From: Tubulanus polymorphus
Lineage: Eukaryota > Nemertea > Palaeonemertea > Tubulaniformes > Tubulanidae
Length of the DNA stretch: 64,000 nt
Assembly: GCF_964204645.1 (NCBI RefSeq)
Contig: NC_134033.1
Span: 4,498,231 to 4,562,230 of the forward strand
Direction: 5' to 3'
Shown: positions 39,073 to 49,304 of the stretch, piece after piece
How the letters are laid out: each line of letters opens with the position of its first letter
Position numbering within the stretch: the first letter of the stretch is position 1
Made by a program: the position numbers and the translations under genes
The notes under the pieces: model-generated
Databases searched by the model: none
Told to the model about the DNA's origin: nothing
Seen by the model: the letters and a program-made list of their open reading frames with translations, nothing else

Positions 39073-40285
39073 TTGAAGATCTCCGAGTGCTCCCGACCAA
39101 ATGCCTATTTGGGAGTATAACCAGGAAAGGTTGTCGTTAGACCCAAGACTAATTCGGTTTATCATAAGGCGCGTTCACAAGACAAAATTTAGACCGGTCT
39201 AAATTTGGTTCTAAAAGAGCGAACCAGATTTGGTCCAAATTTTGGACCAGTCTGAATCTACGTGTGTGTGTGGACAGAAATTGGTACCAGGTCCGGTCTA
39301 AATCGTAATTCTGAATCTCTGCGGTAGATGTCGAGACCTTTGCAGTAGAATGTGAGTCCAGTTTATGAAGTTTTAAACGCTTTAATTAACGTTTATGTAA
39401 TTATTTTTAAGTACCGTCTTTCCACCCCCTACCATGGAAATGTTTGGAGCGTATTCGTATTCGTGTCGCTATCATGATCCGTTTTACTTTCGAGTTGTGA
39501 ACCGTGTTTAAACTTACGAGTTACGGCGTGATAGAATAAAATCGAATTCGGGTAAATGTCTAAACGTGACAGAGGATCAAATTGGTGTCTTGCTCTACTT
39601 GGAATCTGGAAGCAAGACTTCATCCAGGCCCAGTTAATTACTTAGCAGATGGTGACATCTCATGGGTCCGGTGACATGCGATTTTATCAACGCGTGTCAA
39701 AACGCCATGTGAACGCTCACCAAAATATGGTCCGGTCTAAATTTGGACTGGACCAGGTACGGACCCATTCAGTCCGGTCTAACTAGTTGCCGTGTGAATG
39801 TGGCTTTAGATCGCAAATAGTCGAGTTACTCCGATAACCGAAGTTCGAACTGTAGGAAGCATAGCGTAATGTCTTAATTGATTTCCATATGAACTGAATG
39901 CAGCTGCTGCATTGAAAGGGTGAATCTTTCCATTTTCGTCCAATGGTAAACTTTCCAAGTAGAGATTTAGAGCGTCGTCTAACAATTCAGACGCTCCTGA
40001 GTCTGGAATTTGCTTCATAGGCAGGACTGCGCTGAACCAACCTAGAAAATATACATTGTCACATATGCAAAAGCAGCGGTATTATTGAACGAGTACCGGT
40101 AAATCGAACATACCATTAGCACTACGACGGTCGGGAAAAGTGTAATCATCGAATCTCAATGTACACCATTTAACGGTAAACCCTAATGATTCAGCCATTC
40201 GTCAAAATCCAGTGACTGGATCTTGATATCTCCATTCACTAAACCCCTCCCAATCTGGATCGTATAACAATGTCGGCGTGAATCC
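39073..40285 (-). pseudogene. Fragment of an unrecognised two-exon gene with in-frame TGA, interrupted by a MITE
   Basis: An exon at 40285-40114 follows a TGTAG acceptor and ends at GTATGT. It joins in phase 1 to an exon starting at 40041 after TTTTCTAG. Together they read DPDWEGFSEWRYQDP, a TGA at 40204-40202, then LGFTVKWCTLRFDDYTFPD, WFSAVLPMKQIPDSG, HPFNAAAAFSSYGNQLRHY, stopping at 39806 exactly where a MITE begins. Beyond the MITE, 39164-39073 reads NDNLSWLYSQIGIWSGALGD, which may be the continuation. Splice phases agree, so this was a real coding region, but I do not recognise the family. It has one nonsense codon and a transposon insertion, so it is probably dead. Confidence 0.45.
39167..39806. 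mobile_element. MITE with imperfect TIRs and TA target site
   Basis: The left end AGGCGCGTTCACAAGAC and the right end GTGTGAATGTGGCTT are imperfect inverted repeats, followed inward by GACCGGTCTAAAT and its mirrored form. TA dinucleotides at 39165-39166 and 39807-39808 fit a TA duplication as used by mariner-type transposases. Further subterminal copies of GGTCYRGTCTAAAT occur. The 39429-39623 open frame is not considered coding. Confidence 0.6.
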
Positions 40286-41575
40286 CTACAATTCATAAAA
40301 TAATTCAGATTAATATTTGACAATAGTGCCGACAAGAAGGTTGTTAATTCCTGATGTTTTTATCTAGAGTGCTAACGCTCAGCGGCCAATATATGCTTTG
40401 TAAGGCCCGCACAGATTGTCTTCTTCTGTTTTTACGTCCCTTTAAAAGAGATCACTAAAAAGCCTTATTCCAAAAGTGACGAGAGCGAGAATTGTTTTTT
40501 TTTTAATTTTCGAAATGGGGAATATAGGCGTCAACAACCAGGTATCGTATTGCAAGAAATATTTCATTTAACCCGTCAGAAATAGTTAAGAAATAGAAGA
40601 TTTTGTCCATCAAATTCAGTGATAATACGAGACAAATGTAGTTTTGATTTGCATTGCAAACTGGTCCATGATTTCATTGAACAACCATTTTGAAGATATC
40701 ATTTCAATAAGGACATATAGAATATCTTACATAATCACTGTGTATATTCAAAATGTATACAGGGTTAATCTGTAGCCGGTGGTGCGGTTGTCCGCTGTAG
40801 AACTGCAACTGCATTATGATAAACTCCGCTCATATTGTGTCATGTTATTGTCCTCGGTCTTTGAAATCATGTAATACGTATTCGATTTGAATTGAACCGT
40901 TTCGAGGATTAATTCTTGACATCGAATTCACTATACACACACGCACACGCACACGCACTGTTAATTCTTGATGGGAAAAATTGTTGTATTTGTATTGTGT
41001 ATTTGTATTGTTTATTAGTAACCGGAAGAGGCTGCCTTTTGTACTCGTGGCAGGTCTTCGGTTTTTTCGTGGGTAGAGACAAATATCGTGGCGGAATGCG
41101 AGCCGTACAATCGTGGATCGATCTGTGAAAGTTTGGATCAGCATGATGTCGTTTTTGCTGCGTGATCGTTCGTAATCTCTGTTCGTCGCTAACCGATGGC
41201 GTTCCATCGTATTGGTGTTGATTTGCGTTGATCGTTTCGTTAATATCGTGAGTTCCGTTAAATCGCTTTTCGCTAAATAATATCGTTCCGGAAGCCTCGC
41301 GCGCGTGTGTAGAATCGTTTGATTTCGTGAGCTTTAAATTTGTTGTAAGTGTAACTTGTAATGTGCACATTTTGTTTGTATTCTTAAAATACAAGGCTTT
41401 GTAAGTTTTCTGTTTCTATTAAAGGTCCATATATCTCATTTAACATCAATACAGTCCTCTTATATCATATATTGTTTCTATCTGGTACCGGTGCAAATTT
41501 GGTTTCATGTGCTGCCGACACACGCACACACACAGATCAGCAATTCCTTACTCTGCCGCCGATTGTGGCTGAATA
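40286..41575. other. No gene firmly recognised; CA-type microsatellite
   Basis: A short ACACGC-type microsatellite lies at about 40931-40957. Overlapping minus-strand open frames at 40845-41394 encode hydrophilic, His/Asn/Thr-rich sequence that crosses the microsatellite. No domain or splice support was found, so they are not called. Confidence 0.4.
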
Positions 41576-41581
41576 AACCGA
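41576..41581. repeat. Left 6-bp target-site duplication (AACCGA)
   Basis: Identical to 46346-46351 on the other side of the element, directly abutting the AGT end. Confidence 0.8.
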
Positions 41582-41931
41582 AGTAATAGGGATAATAGGC
41601 TTTCAGATCAAAGGTCGAACGGTCGAGCTCGTAAAAAATGAAAAACATAAAAATAATAACAATTTCTACTTGAATTACTCGCGAAACTCATAAAAATGAA
41701 AAATAATTCTCACACGCTCGAATTTATTTTCCATTTTCTACTCACTAGAAGAAAGTGTGAGTAAAGTGTGAGTGAAATAGTTTATATTTTAAACATATTT
41801 CGAGTAAAAATATTTGTATGAGTTAGATTTTTAAACATTAAAAGTGTGAGTAAAGTGTGAGTGAAATAATTCATAAATCATTGAATATTTATATGCGTTG
41901 GATTCATTTTAATAAAAATTTTGTTATAAAA

Positions 41932-43927
41932 ATGAAGAAAGAAGAAGAACACAACTTTAAAGGGTAACTGACACTTTTTTTTTTATTTCAAAATATGATG
42001 TATTCTATTGATCTATACACTCATCTTCAACCGTTCTGTTCCAAAATGTTTAGTTAACGCGCAATTTGTGATTTTGTAACAAGATTTTTGACCTCATTTC
42101 GTTGTTTACATCGCTTACTGTTCAGCGTCGGCTAAATCAGCAGGTGCGCGCTGCAACGTCATTACAGGCAGAGCTGAGAAATAGCGTCTATAGAAATGTG
42201 TTGAATTTTGAGGAAACTGCGTGTATTTTCTGTTATATCTCAATGCCAGATTGTTTTACAGCTTTGAAACTGGCCAGGGAGTTAAAAGGATCTATTGTCT
42301 ATTGCATAAACCTATTTCAAAGAATCAATGAGTAATTTGAATAGGCTAAATCGATCAAATTGAAGATGCAGATTTCAATCCGCTGCTATGAAGCTATTTT
42401 AAAGTACACTATGCTAAGCTCTCAGCACTGTTACTGCTGCTCCATAGTTCACCTATAGTTCAGCACCACAAGCATACTACAGTGTCTTATGTAATCACAG
42501 ATTTCGATCTCGCTAAAGAATAAATAGATTCATATTCGTTTACTATTTTTCAAAGTCATTTAAGACTAAGTAGGCCTAGTTTTAAAACTAACACTTCAAA
42601 ACTCTACAAAAACTTTCATAAATTTCTACAGCTTTACAACAAATATTCAAAGGAATAATGTTTTTCGATTAAAGTTTCACGCTGCAGAAGAGTTTTGATA
42701 GATTACATCACAAATCTTTCACAAATGTTATTTCTAAGTTTTAAAATAGGATGGATGAGGAAATATTCTTATTTTGTGACCAAAGCCGCTACCAATACGA
42801 GGTATATTTCAAGAAAAGAATTGAAATTATTCTTGCGGCTAATTCTGTCTAAGTTTCATCATCAGTTCATTAGTCAAAATATTCTTAGATCTAACCATGA
42901 TCTTACTTACTATCACTAAATGATATTACAAAACGATGATTTAAACATCCGTGTTCCTTGCTGTCTACTAGAAAATGCCATGGATTGCTATTCAAATCCT
43001 ATTTTTGCGCTTAGTTGGAACGGATATGGTCCATTCAACAGTTAAGTATAATCATTAATATGTAGACTTTCAAAATCAAGAGGCATTTTGTCTCAATTCG
43101 AATGCCAAATAGGTATAAAATTAAGTTGAATTGCTCTTGTAGCTTATTTCCTATTCATTTCTATAGACATCATTTCCAAGCCGTTACTTTAGTGACGTAG
43201 TTCTATTAATAGACACAGTACCACGCGTTCAGCAGAAGCAATGAACATCAAAATCATCAATTCTGACTAGATTGAAAAGATTTGTCCAATTATGAAATCA
43301 CCTAGCCTTATTGTATACTATAATATATCGTTTAGTGTAAAAAGTAGAAAATCTTTTAAAAAGTGTCAGTTACCCTTTAAAATCGAAATCAATGAAACCA
43401 ATAAATCATTTTCACAGTTTTACATTAAAAATTATATTTCAGCAACAAATTTAGTGTCTGCAAGGTATTATAAAATCGATAATATTACTATGATTAATCA
43501 AATATTATCAAATGAAACATATTTACTTACTGAACTAGTAGATACTTTTGATAATGGCGTTAAAAATCCTAAAATATTCAATACAGTTTTAAATTTTAAA
43601 GGAACTTTAGATGAAAACATAATTAATATTCTTAAAACTCCTTTCAATGAAAGAAATGATGATATAATACTTTCTAAAGATTATAATGATTTGATTAACT
43701 TAAGAATTGAAAAAAGACAATTATATTATTTCAATTTTGATAATAAACAAATTATCTATAATGAAAATTCATTTAAAGATATTGCAGTTCAATGTAAATT
43801 AGATGATGAATTTAGAAAATTCAATCCTAATGAAAAAGTGCATTGTTATTGCGGAGGTAAATATTTAAAATCACATAAATCAAAACATTATGAAACAATT
43901 AAACATAAAAACTGGTGTAAAGAGTAA
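41932..43927 (+). pseudogene. Polinton-like element ORF (left copy), interrupted by a nested transposon
   Basis: It begins at ATG 41932 (MKKEEEHNFK), is cut by the nested element 41961-43376 and resumes at 43381 with IEINETNKSFSQFYIKNY, running to a stop at 43927. The C-terminal end has VHCYCGGKYLKSHKSKHYET, a CxCxx...H...H arrangement seen in small zinc-binding proteins of Polintons and large DNA viruses (from memory of family patterns). The function is unknown. A second copy of the N-terminal part lies in the right inverted repeat. Confidence 0.6.
41961..43376. mobile_element. Nested TTAA-flanked non-autonomous DNA transposon
   Basis: Ends AGGGTAACTGACACTTTTT and AAAAAGTGTCAGTTACCCT are inverted repeats. 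TTAA occurs at 41957-41960 and 43377-43380, and the uninterrupted sequence in the right TIR (AACTTTAAAATCG) has it once. TTAA duplication suggests a piggyBac-type transposase; a TTTAAA 6-bp duplication is also possible. Interior frames at 42102-42335 and 42695-42919 show nothing recognisable. Confidence 0.75.
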
Positions 43928-43980
43928 CAATTCTACATTATAATTATTGAATTGAGTTAAATGATTTAAATATCTAATAG

Positions 43981-44372
43981 ACTGTTAAAATGATAAATTG
44001 TTTGACAGTTGAAATGATAAATTGTTTGGCAGTTAAAATGATAAATTGTTTGACAGTTGAAATGATAAATTGTTTGACAGTTGAAATGATAAATTGTTTG
44101 ACAGTTGAAATGATAAATTGTTTGGCAGTTAAAATGATAAATTGTTTGACAGTTGAAATGATAAATATTTTGACAGTTGAAATGATAAATTGTTTGACAG
44201 TTAAAATGATAAATTGTTTAACAGTTGAAATGATAAATTGTTTGACAGTTGAAATGATAAATTGTTTGACAGTTGAAATGATAAATTGTTTGACAGTTAA
44301 AATGATAAATTGTTTAACAGTTGAAATGATAAATTGTTTGACAGTTGAAATGATAAATTGTTCGGCTGTAAA
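43981..44372 (+). repeat. Tandem array of a 24-bp unit, about 16 copies
   Basis: The unit is ATGATAAATTGTTTGACAGT plus TGAA, with variants TTGGCAGTTAAA, TTAACAGTT and one ATATTTTG. Because 24 is a multiple of three, a frame is open throughout (43990-44388) and would give a repeat MINCLTVE/K of eight residues. Whether this is translated is unknown. It could instead be a structural or regulatory satellite in the element. Confidence 0.85.
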
Positions 44373-44488
44373 TTTAATTGTTATTTGATTTAATCATTTA
44401 AAAGTTTGATATTTTTAAAATGATTATAAAATATTTAATTAAAAACTAGCAAATATTTTATAAACTGTTTAATTTTTCTCTTAAATAA

Positions 44489-44707
44489 ATGGATGGTTTC
44501 ATTCCAACTGGGAAAAGTGATTTGAAACATTATTTAGTTGCTGGAGGTTTAATATTGGCGGCATTATACTTTTACTATGAAAATATTTCAAAAGATTTGA
44601 TGAATGAAAATAATAAATTGAGTAAAAAATTAAAGAAGTTAAATGGAAACAATCACAGAAATAAAAAGAATAAAAAAGTTAATTTAGAAAATGATTTAGA
44701 GGATTAA
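44489..44707 (+). CDS. Small membrane protein ORF of the Polinton-like element (72 aa)
   Basis: One hydrophobic segment near residues 15-30 (YLVAGGLILAALYFYY) is followed by a Lys/Asn-rich, probably coiled or disordered tail (NKLSKKLKKLNGNN). Small single-pass proteins are common in Polintons and adintoviruses. No specific family recognised. Located between the 24-bp array and the zinc-finger ORF, same strand. Confidence 0.5.
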   Translation: MDGFIPTGKSDLKHYLVAGGLILAALYFYYENISKDLMNENNKLSKKLKKLNGNNHRNKKNKKVNLENDLED

Positions 44708-44745
44708 AACAGCATCTTTTAATTTCATATATTTTGACTATAAAA

Positions 44746-45048
44746 ATGAGTGAAAATATATTAAACTTATTACATCTAATATATAAAAATCAACAAAATA
44801 TTAAATCAATTATTATGCTTACAAGTTTATTTTCTTTTTCAATTTATAGTATAAAACAGTTGTTAGAATTCTATGATTGCTGTAAAATTAGATACACTGA
44901 ATTAATAGAAAATATGAATTATATTTCAGATAGATTGAATAATATTAAATGCTGTGAAATATGCAATAAAAGATATAAAAATAAAAAGAGTTTGAGAAAT
45001 CACATGTATATTCATGAACTTGATGAAAAATTATATGAATCAAAATAA
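44746..45048 (+). CDS. C2H2 zinc-finger ORF of the Polinton-like element (about 100 aa)
   Basis: ATG at 44746. A hydrophobic stretch (IIMLTSLFSFSIYSI) near residues 20-38 precedes a single C2H2 finger (CEICNKRYKNKKSLRNHMYIH) near residues 70-90. A membrane-associated, nucleic-acid or protein-binding role is possible but not shown. It starts 38 bases after the previous ORF on the same strand. Confidence 0.5.
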   Translation: MSENILNLLHLIYKNQQNIKSIIMLTSLFSFSIYSIKQLLEFYDCCKIRYTELIENMNYISDRLNNIKCCEICNKRYKNKKSLRNHMYIHELDEKLYESK

Positions 45049-45480
45049 GAAATCGACTGTTAAATTAGCTGAAAATATAAAATATATTAGTTGAAATGTA
45101 TGAGGGTTGAGGTATCAATGTATTAGATACCCTATCAGATACCCTAATACCATGTATTAAATACGTATCAAATACGTATTGATGGTATTAAATACGTATT
45201 AATGGTATTGAATACATATTATGCTTTATTTCTGAAAATGAAGTAACAGAAGTAATTTATGTTTTAATTCATTCAAGTATGATATTGTAAATTCTTTACA
45301 CTTGTCTAGGATAATACAAGAGTGATATTAGTTAGTTGGCTTATTCAATAAGAGAAACAATGAAATAATACAAGAGTGATACTAACAGTTAAAGTTATTG
45401 AATTTCTTGTTAAATCTATTTGAATTCTAGTCAATTCTTGTTAACCAATAGCGCGAATAGAAATCAAAAAGATTTAAATG
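45049..45480. other. Non-coding AT-rich part of the Polinton-like element
   Basis: Contains repeated words: AATACGTATT several times near 45150-45230, and AATACAAGAGTGATA twice (near 45313 and 45366). No ORF of note. Confidence 0.5.
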
Positions 45481-45545
45481 AAAAAACCATAAGTTACTTT
45501 ATCTAATACTAAGTTAGTATTAGATAAAGTAACTTATGGTTTTTT
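45481..45545. repeat. Perfect 65-bp palindrome at the inner edge of the right TIR
   Basis: Arms 45481-45512 and 45514-45545 (AAAAAACCATAAGTTACTTT ...) are exact complements around a single G. It lies two bases from the point where left/right TIR homology ends, so it is probably linked to formation of the long inverted repeat. Confidence 0.85.
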
Positions 45546-45994
45546 AATTCACATTGAACTGCAATATCTTTAAATGAATTTTCATTATAGATAATTTGTT
45601 TATTATCAAAATTGAAATAATATAATTGTCTTTTTTCAATTCTTAAGTTAATCAAATCATTATAATCTTTAGAAAGTATTATATCATCATTTCTTTCATT
45701 GAAAGGAGTTTTAAGAATATTAATTATGTTTTCATCTAAAGTTCCTTTAAAATTTAAAACTGTATTGAATATTTTAGGATTTTTAACGCCATTATCAAAA
45801 GTATCTACTAGTTCAGTAAGTAAATATGTTTCATTTGATAATATTTGATTAATCATAGTAATATTATCGATTTTATAATACCTTGCAGACACTAAATTTG
45901 TTGCTGAAATATAATTTTTAATGTAAAACTGTGAAAATGATTTATTGGTTTCATTGATTTCGATTTTAAAGTTGGGTTCTTCTTCTTTCTTCAT
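45509..45994 (-). pseudogene. Polinton-like element ORF (right copy), truncated at the palindrome
   Basis: It starts at 45994 (MKKEEEPNFKIEINE) and matches the left copy to IAVQC. It then runs into the palindrome and stops at 45509, so it lacks the C-terminal CxC...H motif. It is uninterrupted by the nested element and so shows the original insertion site. Confidence 0.6.
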
Positions 45995-46345
45995 TTTTAT
46001 AACAAAATTTTTATCAAAATGAATCCAACGCATATAAATATTCAATGATTTATGAATTATTTCACTCACACTTTACTCACACTTTTAATGTTTAAAAATC
46101 TAACTCATACAAATATTTTTACTCGAAATATGTTTAAAATATAAACTATTTCACTCACACTTTACTCACACTTTCTTCTAGTGAGTAGAAAATGGAAAAT
46201 AAATTCGAGCGTGTGAGAATTTATTTTTCATTTTTATGAGTTTCGCGAGTAATTCAAGTAGAAATTGTTATTATTTTTATGTTTTTCATTTTTTACGAGC
46301 TCGACCGTTCGACCTTTGATCTGAAAGTCTATTATCCCTATTACT
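45548..46345. repeat. Right terminal inverted repeat of the Polinton-like element
   Basis: It matches, in inverted orientation and with few differences, 41582-41960 followed by 43381-43799. It includes repeated GTGTGAGTAAAGTGTGAGTG words and the N-terminal part of an ORF, so the inverted repeat runs into coding sequence. Confidence 0.8.
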
Positions 46346-46351
46346 AACCGA
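46346..46351. repeat. Right 6-bp target-site duplication (AACCGA)
   Basis: Pairs with 41576-41581 and abuts the ACT end of the Polinton-like element. Confidence 0.8.
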
Positions 46352-47050
46352 CACTTTTGACTCGAGACCTATCGACGAAATCCGTCGAATTCTCTTCACA
46401 TAAATTAGTGGTGAGTTTTCGTAGTTCAATACTGGTTATAACGGACTATAGTGATATTCATGGATCGAATTAAATTCAACAGGTGATCATGGCGATTTTT
46501 TTCGGATAAGCCTTATATCGTTGGGGCCTAATTGCTGTCAATAGCCGCGATACAACAAGTTCACAGTGGACTAAGATTAGCAATTTGATCTTCTGTTGCA
46601 ACTTGATTCTGGTTAAGCTTTTCTGAGCGTATCTTTACTGGACTAAAACCTGGAGATATGCCCGAGCTACGATAAGCCCTCTAAGACGCATAGTAAAGGT
46701 TGCAGATATAAGAGGGTATTGGTATCGTCAAATCTACTCTGTATAGAAGATACCCTTAGATGACACGTTCGCATTTTAAATATAATTAATGTACACTGGT
46801 GGCCATTTGGTAACGTAATTATCTGCAAATGTGTCTCCTTGTTTTCTTGAGAAACATTTTTGCAAAACATGTTCAATGCATTGTAAAATCTGCTTTGTTT
46901 TGAGATACTCTGAAAATGAGGCTTTTATCATATATAGATGTTCGCGTGTATATTCGCCATCATCACTGCGCGCATTTGATAGCTGGATGAATCAGAAGGA
47001 AACTAGTTGTTACCGAGTCACTGATTACAGGTTATGGTTTTAGCTTCGAC
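46352..47050. other. Intergenic region; likely 5' leader of the next GPCR
   Basis: No gene in the first 650 bases. TGATTACAG at 47022-47030, 20 bases before the ATG, looks like a splice acceptor. An equivalent GATTACAG lies just before the ATG of the GPCR at 61395. Confidence 0.4.
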
Positions 47051-48130
47051 ATGAATTCTACAATCGCAACCACTACACTTGGGTTCTGCGCCAGCCAATT
47101 ACAACCAGAACAATGGCAGCACGTATTCAGCTATAGAATTTATATCTGCGGATATTTCCCGGCTACGGTTTTAGGAATGTTTCTGAATGCTGTTTCTATT
47201 ATTGTCTTCAGAAAGATCGGTCGTGTTGTTTATCGCACTATATCCATTCTTGCCTGGTTTGATTTTTTGTTCGTTTTTTCAGTGTTTCTTCTGTATCCGT
47301 TCCGAATATTCATTATCTATGTGAACGACGGGAATAAAGTTCTCGGACGTTTCCCTGACTGGCTTTTTGGGCACGAAATCATTATTTGGGTTCTACCGCT
47401 GTTTCATACGTTTCAAATGGCAAAAAATTGGGCCGTAGTTATTATAAATTTCGAAAGACTTTTGGTTGTCGCGAGTCCGCTGTATTTCAGACGATTCTGG
47501 AACAAAAAGCAGATAATTTTTCTATCGGTGTTAAACGCATTATCTTCTGCTGTTTGTTTTTGGCCGTATTATTTCCCGCGAAATTTACCCGGAAAAGCCA
47601 GGCGAATTTGTTACACACTCTTTTTCACGATGGGATCATTTAAAGCCAAAACAATTCGAACACCTTTTAAATATAGGGCTGATCACGCAACACATTTTGT
47701 TTCTAATTCCTATATTTTCATGACTGTTCTTGCACCTTTTATTACTTTAATTGTTATAAACCTAACTTTATTTGGAGTAATGGTATTTAGAAAATGCAAC
47801 CAAAGGAAACAATTTCACACGGACGTAGCGGCGCAAAGTGAAAAACCTCAAAATAGATCTACCGAACTCCGAATATTAAAATTGGTTCTTATAATTGTAT
47901 CTTTGTTTTTCATCTTTGAAGTTCCTGCTTCGCTAGACCGCCTTTTGAATTTCTTCAAAAGAAAGTACGGATTAGCTCACGATGTAACTAAAGATGAAAA
48001 AATGATTATGCGTAAAGTTGGAATTCTGCTCAGTGTTATAGATTCATCCGTGAATTTCTTCGTTTACTGCGCAACAAACGGTGCCTTTAGGAAGAAAGCT
48101 AAGCAGATTTTGCTAATAAATTACCTGTGA
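47051..48130 (+). CDS. Rhodopsin-like GPCR, peptide-receptor type (359 aa)
   Basis: Uninterrupted frame with an N-glycosylatable N-terminus (MNSTIATTT) and seven hydrophobic segments. TM1 is near residues 30-52 (GMFLNAVSIIVF), TM2 contains ILAWFDFLFVF, TM3 ends at NFERLLVVASPLYF (ERL replacing DRY), TM6 is LVLIIVSLFFIFEVPASL, and TM7 is SVIDSSVNFFVYCATN (NFFVY in place of NPxxY). The intracellular end is short and basic. The pattern fits FMRFamide-receptor-like class A receptors, which are strongly expanded in lophotrochozoans. The ligand is unknown. It is related to the gene at 61395 (shared PAS after TM6, SSVNFF in TM7). Confidence 0.8.
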   Translation: MNSTIATTTLGFCASQLQPEQWQHVFSYRIYICGYFPATVLGMFLNAVSIIVFRKIGRVVYRTISILAWFDFLFVFSVFLLYPFRIFIIYVNDGNKVLGRFPDWLFGHEIIIWVLPLFHTFQMAKNWAVVIINFERLLVVASPLYFRRFWNKKQIIFLSVLNALSSAVCFWPYYFPRNLPGKARRICYTLFFTMGSFKAKTIRTPFKYRADHATHFVSNSYIFMTVLAPFITLIVINLTLFGVMVFRKCNQRKQFHTDVAAQSEKPQNRSTELRILKLVLIIVSLFFIFEVPASLDRLLNFFKRKYGLAHDVTKDEKMIMRKVGILLSVIDSSVNFFVYCATNGAFRKKAKQILLINYL

Positions 48131-49304
48131 TCTTAATATAGAACCACAAAAACAACAATATCTTTAGTTCCAAAATTATCAGACCAAAACATGACGTATG
48201 ATATTGAGCTGTAATTATATAACTGTAATTATATTCGATTTGCAAATCTCAACAATCTTGAATTGAATTCACTTGCTCCAGTCTAACGCAAATATTGCGC
48301 AGCTACTCACGCGACATTCTAATTTATAACTGCATGGAAATACCCCAAAGAAAAAACGACTTTAAAGATGTAGTGCACTTCCACTTTAGATGACGCACAA
48401 TAGTTGCCAATATATCGAGCATTTTGTAATCGTTTTTACGGCTATATAATGATTAAATAAAGTTTCATTAAGTTATTGCCAAATGTGATATATTACTACC
48501 ACGAACTAACAACTATTAGCCTAAAAGTACCATTTAAAATTCAGAACTGGTCAGCGAATTTAACATGTATATGTTGGACCCGTTCCTACGTTCAAGAGTA
48601 CGTACAAACTGTAAAATAGGCATCAGCGTGTTATTCAAGTACAAGATCACTTAATCACGTAAAGCTTTTAAGAAATAAATTATTATTAGGGTTTCTGCTG
48701 CTTTCGCTGAAACCCTATTGCATTCCTGCTGATTATTATAATTACATATTTTCCACTTTTTTTCGTACATAAAATTCATCTTCTATCATATTCCACAACT
48801 AACAGCTTTTAAACGAAATGTTTAACCCTGATAATAAATTACAGTCCCTTTCTCCGCGTAAATTCTATGGATGTACTGTGCATCCTATTTTAAACTTAAA
48901 AGATAACTCTAAGATAGATAGCACCGGTGGAAATAGCAATCGCCAATCATGGCGTGGACTCGTGCAAATCTGGAAGTTCGTGACATCATTTCATGAATAG
49001 GCTAAATAGAGAAGGAAGGCTCCGATAATTTCTAAATCACCGCTTACTGTGAATAACTGGGGTTCGACCATTCACAAGTTCAAAATTTACTTCCTTGTTT
49101 GTGCATTTGTGCATCGGGAAAATTTAAATGAAGTCCGGATCCCCCCTAAATTTGAAGGTCCCTAAACAGAGATCGTAAGTGACATTTTCCAATTAAGGTG
49201 AACTGACAGAAATCATGGTATTTCCTCATGATGAATCGATTTCAATGGTATTGTGGCTGTGGTATTGCGTATCTTATGATTAATTTATTAATCATTCCTA
49301 AGTG
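48131..49304. other. Intergenic, including one copy of a dispersed repeat (48688-49100)
   Basis: The repeat opens with the hairpin AGGGTTTC ... GAAACCCT near 48688-48716. It runs through CCTGCTGATT, a shared block (GATAATAA ... CACCGGTGGAAATAGCAATC) and ACTGTGAATAACTGGGGTTC. A second copy is at 51664-52045. The small frame 48818-49000 lies within it and is not a gene. Confidence 0.55.

Larger units (their letters stand above)
41582..46345 (+). mobile_element. Non-autonomous Polinton/Maverick-like element, AT-rich, with long terminal inverted repeats
   Basis: The element starts AGTAATAGGGATAATAG and ends with the complement (CCCTATTACT), flanked by the 6-bp direct repeat AACCGA at 41576-41581 and 46346-46351. 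AGT/ACT ends, a 6-bp duplication and long TIRs are the signature of Polintons. The TIR is about 798 bp: left 41582-41960 plus 43381-43799 (split by a nested element), right 45548-46345. Inside are a 24-bp tandem repeat, a small membrane protein ORF, a C2H2 zinc-finger ORF and a perfect palindrome. No DNA polymerase B, integrase, packaging ATPase or capsid gene is visible, so it would depend on a helper. The base composition is far more AT-rich than its surroundings. A related adintovirus or virophage-like element is an alternative. Confidence 0.75.

Noticed and set aside
15636-40204. Three otherwise good frames (LINE, SMB-like gene, unknown gene) each broken by TGA, hinting at TGA recoding
   Set aside because: The LINE and the SMB-like gene also have frameshifts and the unknown gene a transposon insertion, while intact genes here end normally, some at TGA. 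Ordinary decay explains all three.
40845-41394. Overlapping 120- and 161-codon minus-strand frames
   Set aside because: They run through a CA/AC microsatellite in two frames, lack any recognisable domain, and have no supported splice partner.
41582-41600. TAGGGATAATAGG at the Polinton-like end resembles a known homing-endonuclease site
   Set aside because: Short partial match. It is the element terminus, repeated inverted at the other end, with no homing endonuclease gene in view.
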